Translations under genes and position numbers: made by a program | Shown here: positions 12,353-16,340 of the stretch, one piece after another | Position numbering within the stretch: position 1 is the first letter of the stretch | How the letters are laid out: each line of letters starts with the position of its first letter | From: an uncultured Lachnospiraceae bacterium | Lineage (GTDB): Bacteria; Bacillota; Clostridia; Lachnospirales; Lachnospiraceae | DNA length: 16,340 nt | Assembly (NCBI GenBank): GCA_937891165.1 | Contig: CALAEX010000122.1 | Location: 1-16,340 of the forward strand | Direction of reading: 5' to 3' | The notes under the pieces: model-generated | Databases searched by the model: none | What the model saw: the letters and a program-made list of their open reading frames with translations, nothing else | What the model was told of the DNA's origin: nothing

Positions 12353-14863
12353 TTAATCACAAAATATAAAACTCTTTACCTCCCACTCTGCTTTCTTCTT
12401 CCTAATATAGATTGCTCCTTGTAAATCTGTTCTCCATATTTGACTTTTAGCCTCCTCTAACACTTGCAAAACCTGTGCATGTGGATGTCCATAGCTATTT
12501 TGATATCCACAAGAAATAATCGAAACTTCTGGTTGAACTGCTCGAATAAATTCCTCTCCTGAAGATGTTTTTGAGCCATGATGTCCTACTTTTAGAATAC
12601 AAAATTTCTCCTGTAATTGTTCTGCTTGCATTATTCCAATTCGTTCTATGATTTCTTGTTCTGCCTCAATTCCAGCATCTCCCATGAGCCAAACTATTAA
12701 ATCATTCGTTTGTAACAAATATACTAACGATGTATCATTTTCGGACTTCTTTGCATGACTTGGCGATAAACATTCTAGCAAAATGCCATCCCCTTCATAT
12801 AAAACTTTTCCTGCTTCCATATAAACTATTGTTACATTTTTTTCTTTTGCTAATGCTACTAAATCAAGATAATCTTTCGATGGTTCTAATACACTTGGCA
12901 ATACAAGTACTTTTATACCTATTTTTCCTTCATAGTTTCGTTTAAAATGTGATTCTCCATCATATATTGGCATTTCTTCTAAAATTTCTTTTACACCGTT
13001 TACATGGTCACTATCCATATGAGATACGGATACCATATCTAATAAATAAATTCCCCTTTGTTTTAACATAGGACTTAGACGATATGTACCCACTTTAGAT
13101 ACATCACTACTACCACAATCAAATAATATTGTTTTTCCTGATGTTGTTTGTAAAAACATAGCATCTCCTTGTGATACATCTAAAAACACAAGTTCTGTTT
13201 CATAAGATTTAGGCAAAAACAAACAACTAATCGCCAATACCATTCCAATGCACAATAACTTACCATCTATTGTTTGTACTTGTTTTTCTTGAGAAAGAAC
13301 ATTCTTCTGCTCCAAATACCTATTATCCGAAAAAAATACTCTCCATATTATAAATACTAATATTCCATAGTATAGCACTATCTGCCATACTTCTGGTCTT
13401 CCAATAAGAACAAAGGAATATGGTAATCTTTGTGCCTGTTCTCCAATCCATTCATAAAAAGAAAGTAACAGATAGGTTCCTCCTACGGAAAGTTTTGCAA
13501 GGGAGGGCACAAATAGCCCAAGTAATACGGATACTACACCACCTCCTAGCAAAAAAGATACCAATGGCAATACAATCAAATTCAATAGAATACTATAAGC
13601 GGATAATTCATAGTAAAACCACAGAGAAATCGGTGTTGTTACTAATTGTATCATTCCACTAAATAACACAGAACTCCACCAAATAGATGTATTTTCTCCT
13701 TTTACTAATTTTTCTTCGATTGCTGATGCCATTGCTACCCCAAGTACAGCACCAAAAGATAATAAAAATCCCGCAGAAGTAATTTCCGTTGGTCTAATGG
13801 CTGTCACTAAAATAGCTGCCAAAGCAAGGGATGAAAGTAAATCATAACTACGTCGCAAAAGTTTTCCACCTAGTAATACAATACACATACATCCTGCTCG
13901 TAAAGAAGAAGTACTACTTCCTGTATAACAAATATAAAAAATTAAAAATCCAATGGTTACAAAAGAGGATATTTTTACAGAACTTCCTATGCTCCGCAAC
14001 AAACGAAACAACCCCATACAAAGCATAGAAATATGTAAGCCAGAAATAGCAAGAATATGAGAAATTCCATTTTTTTGATATAATTCTTTGACTTGTACAT
14101 CCAACAAGTCTTTATCTCCAAGTAACATTGCAGTAAGGACACCTGCTTTTTCTTTTGGATACAAAGAAAGCAAACTTTCTCTCATTTTTTGTTTTAATAC
14201 AAACATTTGATGTCCTATTTTAGAATAATCTTCCTCTAAAATTTCTAACCGTAACGCTTTTACACTAGCATAAATTCCTTTTCCAGAATAATATTCAAAT
14301 GCATCAAATTGTCCTTCGTTCGTTGCTTCTTGATATACAGAGAATTTTCCATATACTTTCACTTTATTTCCCACGCATATTTCTGGAATTACTTTCGTTC
14401 CCTCCTGTTCTACTATAATTTGACAACCTCCTGCCCTCTTACTTGTTTGCTCTTTATATCCTCTAACAGAGCATTGCTGTAAAACAAGTCGAATTTTATC
14501 CTCTTCGTAATATTTCTCCTCAATAACTCCCTCTACAAATACATAAGTTTCCCCTTGTATCTCTAAATTACTCCAAGGCTCTCTATTTTGAAAAATTCTA
14601 TTTTTTATATCATCCATTCGCATAAAACCTAAAAAAAATACGATAGGAATAAAACATAAAAATAATGTCATTTGGGGATATCGTTTTATATTGATATAAA
14701 AATCTAACACGTTTGGATATTTTTTGAGTCCTATAACTAGAATAAAAATTAGAATCATATAGATAAGAAAAAAACTGATTTTTCCAAATGGCAGTTGCCA
14801 CTTTGCTACCAATAATCCACAAAGCCATGCAACTGCCAATCCTAACATTGGTCGTTTTATCAT
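12353..14863 (-). CDS. comEC: ComEC/Rec2 DNA-uptake channel with metallo-beta-lactamase domain
   Basis: This 836-aa protein has the full three-part ComEC plan. Residues 1-80 hold membrane segments, followed by a DUF4131-type soluble region (about 100-205). The Competence domain (about 235-515) shows LTAMLLGDKDLL and NGISHILAISGLHISMLCMG, then many membrane spans. The C-terminal metallo-beta-lactamase-like domain (about 555-836) has LVFLDVSQGDAMF, SHMDSDH (614-620, the H-x-D-x-D-H metal motif), Asp729 in GDA and GHHGSKTSSG (760-769). ComEC carries single-stranded DNA across the membrane in natural transformation, and the last domain is thought to degrade the other strand. Intact metal ligands suggest an active enzyme. 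ATG 14861-14863 lies 8 nt after the GerMN gene, with AAGGA just upstream. Other com genes are not in view, so competence itself is not shown. Confidence 0.96.
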   Translation of the reverse strand: MIKRPMLGLAVAWLCGLLVAKWQLPFGKISFFLIYMILIFILVIGLKKYPNVLDFYINIKRYPQMTLFLCFIPIVFFLGFMRMDDIKNRIFQNREPWSNLEIQGETYVFVEGVIEEKYYEEDKIRLVLQQCSVRGYKEQTSKRAGGCQIIVEQEGTKVIPEICVGNKVKVYGKFSVYQEATNEGQFDAFEYYSGKGIYASVKALRLEILEEDYSKIGHQMFVLKQKMRESLLSLYPKEKAGVLTAMLLGDKDLLDVQVKELYQKNGISHILAISGLHISMLCMGLFRLLRSIGSSVKISSFVTIGFLIFYICYTGSSTSSLRAGCMCIVLLGGKLLRRSYDLLSSLALAAILVTAIRPTEITSAGFLLSFGAVLGVAMASAIEEKLVKGENTSIWWSSVLFSGMIQLVTTPISLWFYYELSAYSILLNLIVLPLVSFLLGGGVVSVLLGLFVPSLAKLSVGGTYLLLSFYEWIGEQAQRLPYSFVLIGRPEVWQIVLYYGILVFIIWRVFFSDNRYLEQKNVLSQEKQVQTIDGKLLCIGMVLAISCLFLPKSYETELVFLDVSQGDAMFLQTTSGKTILFDCGSSDVSKVGTYRLSPMLKQRGIYLLDMVSVSHMDSDHVNGVKEILEEMPIYDGESHFKRNYEGKIGIKVLVLPSVLEPSKDYLDLVALAKEKNVTIVYMEAGKVLYEGDGILLECLSPSHAKKSENDTSLVYLLQTNDLIVWLMGDAGIEAEQEIIERIGIMQAEQLQEKFCILKVGHHGSKTSSGEEFIRAVQPEVSIISCGYQNSYGHPHAQVLQVLEEAKSQIWRTDLQGAIYIRKKKAEWEVKSFIFCD

Positions 14864-14871
14864 ACTTCCTT

Positions 14872-15846
14872 TTATTGTTCTCCTTCAATAATATCGAGAT
14901 TTTGTTCAAAGTAAGAAGAAAAATCCAAATATTCATATGTCTTGCGTATCGTACCATCAATTAAAAATTGAACTTTATGTACATCTGAAAGTTTTGTTAA
15001 AGAATTTACAACAGAATATATTGCTACTTCTGGTGAAATTCCTTCTCTTATTTTCATAAATTCTTCACTAAAATCTACATAACAAATACCATCTTGAACA
15101 TATATCTTATTTAACACAGTATCTTCTGGAATAACAGATTGCATACTAGAATTAAGAGGTCCTTTTAATAATTGATTTAAAATTAACCGTTCCGTAGATA
15201 TTATGCCATTATACGTAACTTTTACATTAGATTCTACTAAAAAATCTCCTGTCTTATTTGCAAAATAAACAGATACCAATATTTCTTGAAAAAGTTCTGT
15301 ATTTGCTCCAGTGCTTTCTGTAAAATCTTCTGATTTCATTAACCCTACTGGTTTTCCATTCGACAACATCAACGGCTGACTTCCTGTATAAAATTCAATC
15401 GAAGTTACTGTTTGAATCTGGCAAAGTGTTTTTACAATAGCTGCACGTCGTAATGTTTCTATAATACTATGATTGAAATTATAATCCGAAGCAAAATAAA
15501 GTGTTACTACACCTGTTTCTTTACTTAAAATAAATCCTTGAATTGGATTATTATCTGAAACCAAACTCTTTTCTTCTTTTGTCCAAAGTACCTCCTCTAA
15601 TATTGTAAGTGCATCTGAAATTTGCTCCTCTACAACACCCCTTGCAAATACAAAAGCTTCACTAATTACTTTTGTTCGTTCCTCATTTAAATAATATAAC
15701 TTTGTTGCATCTTTCGGAATTTCCACTGTAACTAATGGCACTTCCTCTTGTACTATGGTACACCCTGTAAAAAAAAGAAACCATAAAAAAACAAATATCT
15801 TCCCCCTGCTCTTTTGTATGTAATTTTCTCGTTTCCAAGTATCCAT
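14872..15846 (-). CDS. Lipoprotein with two GerMN domains
   Basis: This 324-aa exported protein has a basic N-terminus, a hydrophobic stretch (about 16-27) and lipobox FFTGC with Cys29, so it should be tethered outside the membrane. Two GerMN-type domains follow. The first covers roughly 60-155 (FVFARGVVEEQISDALTILEE... strand pairs to VTSIEFYTG). The second covers roughly 190-305, with the clear signature LILNQLLKGPLNSSMQSVIP, then VQDGICYVDFSEEFM and VNSLTKLSDVHKVQFLIDG. GerM of spore formers acts in spore assembly and germination; this tandem form beside a sensor kinase is more likely a cell-envelope or sensory accessory, by position only. ATG 15844-15846 directly follows the kinase TGA (TGAATG) without a clear ribosome site, so translation is probably coupled. 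Confidence 0.9.
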   Translation of the reverse strand: MDTWKRENYIQKSRGKIFVFLWFLFFTGCTIVQEEVPLVTVEIPKDATKLYYLNEERTKVISEAFVFARGVVEEQISDALTILEEVLWTKEEKSLVSDNNPIQGFILSKETGVVTLYFASDYNFNHSIIETLRRAAIVKTLCQIQTVTSIEFYTGSQPLMLSNGKPVGLMKSEDFTESTGANTELFQEILVSVYFANKTGDFLVESNVKVTYNGIISTERLILNQLLKGPLNSSMQSVIPEDTVLNKIYVQDGICYVDFSEEFMKIREGISPEVAIYSVVNSLTKLSDVHKVQFLIDGTIRKTYEYLDFSSYFEQNLDIIEGEQ

Positions 15847-16340
15847 TCAATTTGTATATTCTGGTACAAAGCTGAGCGGAATCCGCACAACAAAAACCGA
15901 ACCTTCTCCTTCTTTTCCCGAAACTTTTATATTTCCTTTATGCATTTTTACTGCACTTTTCGTAATAGCTAATCCCAGTCCTGTTCCTCCTGTTTGTCTA
16001 GACCTCGCTTTATCTACTCGATAAAAACGGTCAAAAATATACTTTCTTGCTTCTTCTGGAATTCCAATTCCTGTATCCTCTATCCGCACAGTAAAATATC
16101 TATGGTCAGCATTTAAAGTTACTTTTACCATACCGCCTTCTTTATTATATTTAATTGCATTCTCAATTAAATTAGTAAATACTAATGACATTTTTACTTC
16201 ATCTACTTCTGCTAGTACATTTCGATAGCTTTCAAAAATCATTTCTACATTTCTATTTTTTGCAATTGGAAGAAGTCTCTTCATTACAATTTGCAACAAT
16301 TCATTGATACTTACTTGTGCAATTTGCATTTCTCCTTCTT
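15847..16340 (-). CDS. Sensor histidine kinase, C-terminal part (gene continues beyond right edge)
   Basis: The last 164 codons of a histidine kinase are visible. The frame is still open at the right edge (EGE before the first internal Met at 16327-16329), so that Met is not the start. The ATP-binding domain is complete: N box NLIENAIKYN, G1 box EDTGIGIP, F box IFDRFYRVDKARSR, G2 box GGTGLGLAITK. This is the PhoR/ResE-like class. The sensor, membrane and phospho-acceptor His parts lie outside the window. A partner response regulator would be expected upstream, beyond the edge. The stop codon abuts the GerMN start, linking the kinase and an extracytoplasmic lipoprotein in one operon that runs on into comEC. 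Confidence 0.95.
   Translation of the reverse strand, partial: EGEMQIAQVSINELLQIVMKRLLPIAKNRNVEMIFESYRNVLAEVDEVKMSLVFTNLIENAIKYNKEGGMVKVTLNADHRYFTVRIEDTGIGIPEEARKYIFDRFYRVDKARSRQTGGTGLGLAITKSAVKMHKGNIKVSGKEGEGSVFVVRIPLSFVPEYTN

Noticed and set aside
14610..14960. Minus-strand 116-codon frame across the GerMN-comEC junction
   Set aside because: It is out of frame with both genes, which are supported by motifs and a normal 8-nt spacing.

Overview
The window reads as AT-rich chromosomal DNA of a Gram-positive anaerobe of the class Clostridia, most likely a gut Lachnospiraceae. This rests on the gene families: a comEC-holA block next to a GerMN lipoprotein, a tiny cysteine protein of the DUF6472 type, several lipobox lipoproteins, AGGAGG-type ribosome sites and sigma-A promoters. 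All protein genes lie on the minus strand, so transcription runs from high to low coordinates. Genus cannot be told from the sequence.

Layout, left to right. Positions 1-674 hold the 5' part of a propeller-like lipoprotein gene that runs off the left edge. Its control region (about 675-820) carries 11-bp-spaced direct repeats like those bound by OmpR/PhoB-type regulators. A 138-nt structured element follows (897-1034); a diverged partial copy lies at 12249-12340. A strong terminator (1076-1110) ends the large catabolic block to its right.

Positions 1166-9959 are a glycan-degradation locus. Read in transcription order it is alpha-fucosidase (GH29), beta-hexosaminidase (GH20), a YitT membrane protein, a GH130 mannoside phosphorylase, a GH35 beta-galactosidase and a GH125 alpha-mannosidase. 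None of the five enzymes has a signal peptide. The picture is of cytoplasmic trimming of imported host-type glycan pieces: fucose, HexNAc and galactose are removed, alpha-1,6-mannose is cut off, and Man-beta-GlcNAc is split by phosphate. No transporter, regulator or sugar-phosphate gene of the pathway is in view. There appear to be two transcription units: GH29-GH20, with promoters at 10212-10240 and 10114-10142 and a leader of about 245 nt, and yitT-GH130-GH35-GH125, with a consensus promoter at 6356-6384. The last three genes are tightly coupled (TAATG overlap, then a 2-nt gap). An 18-bp stem at 6522-6584 separates the units.

Positions 10310-10395 hold tRNA-Ser(CGA) with its own promoter and terminator. 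To the right are housekeeping-type genes: a GNAT acetyltransferase, a 58-aa DUF6472-like protein, holA (own promoter), comEC, a two-domain GerMN lipoprotein, and the C-terminal part of a sensor histidine kinase cut by the right edge. Kinase, GerMN and comEC abut and probably form one operon. comEC and holA are separated by 231 bp containing the second copy of the structured element.
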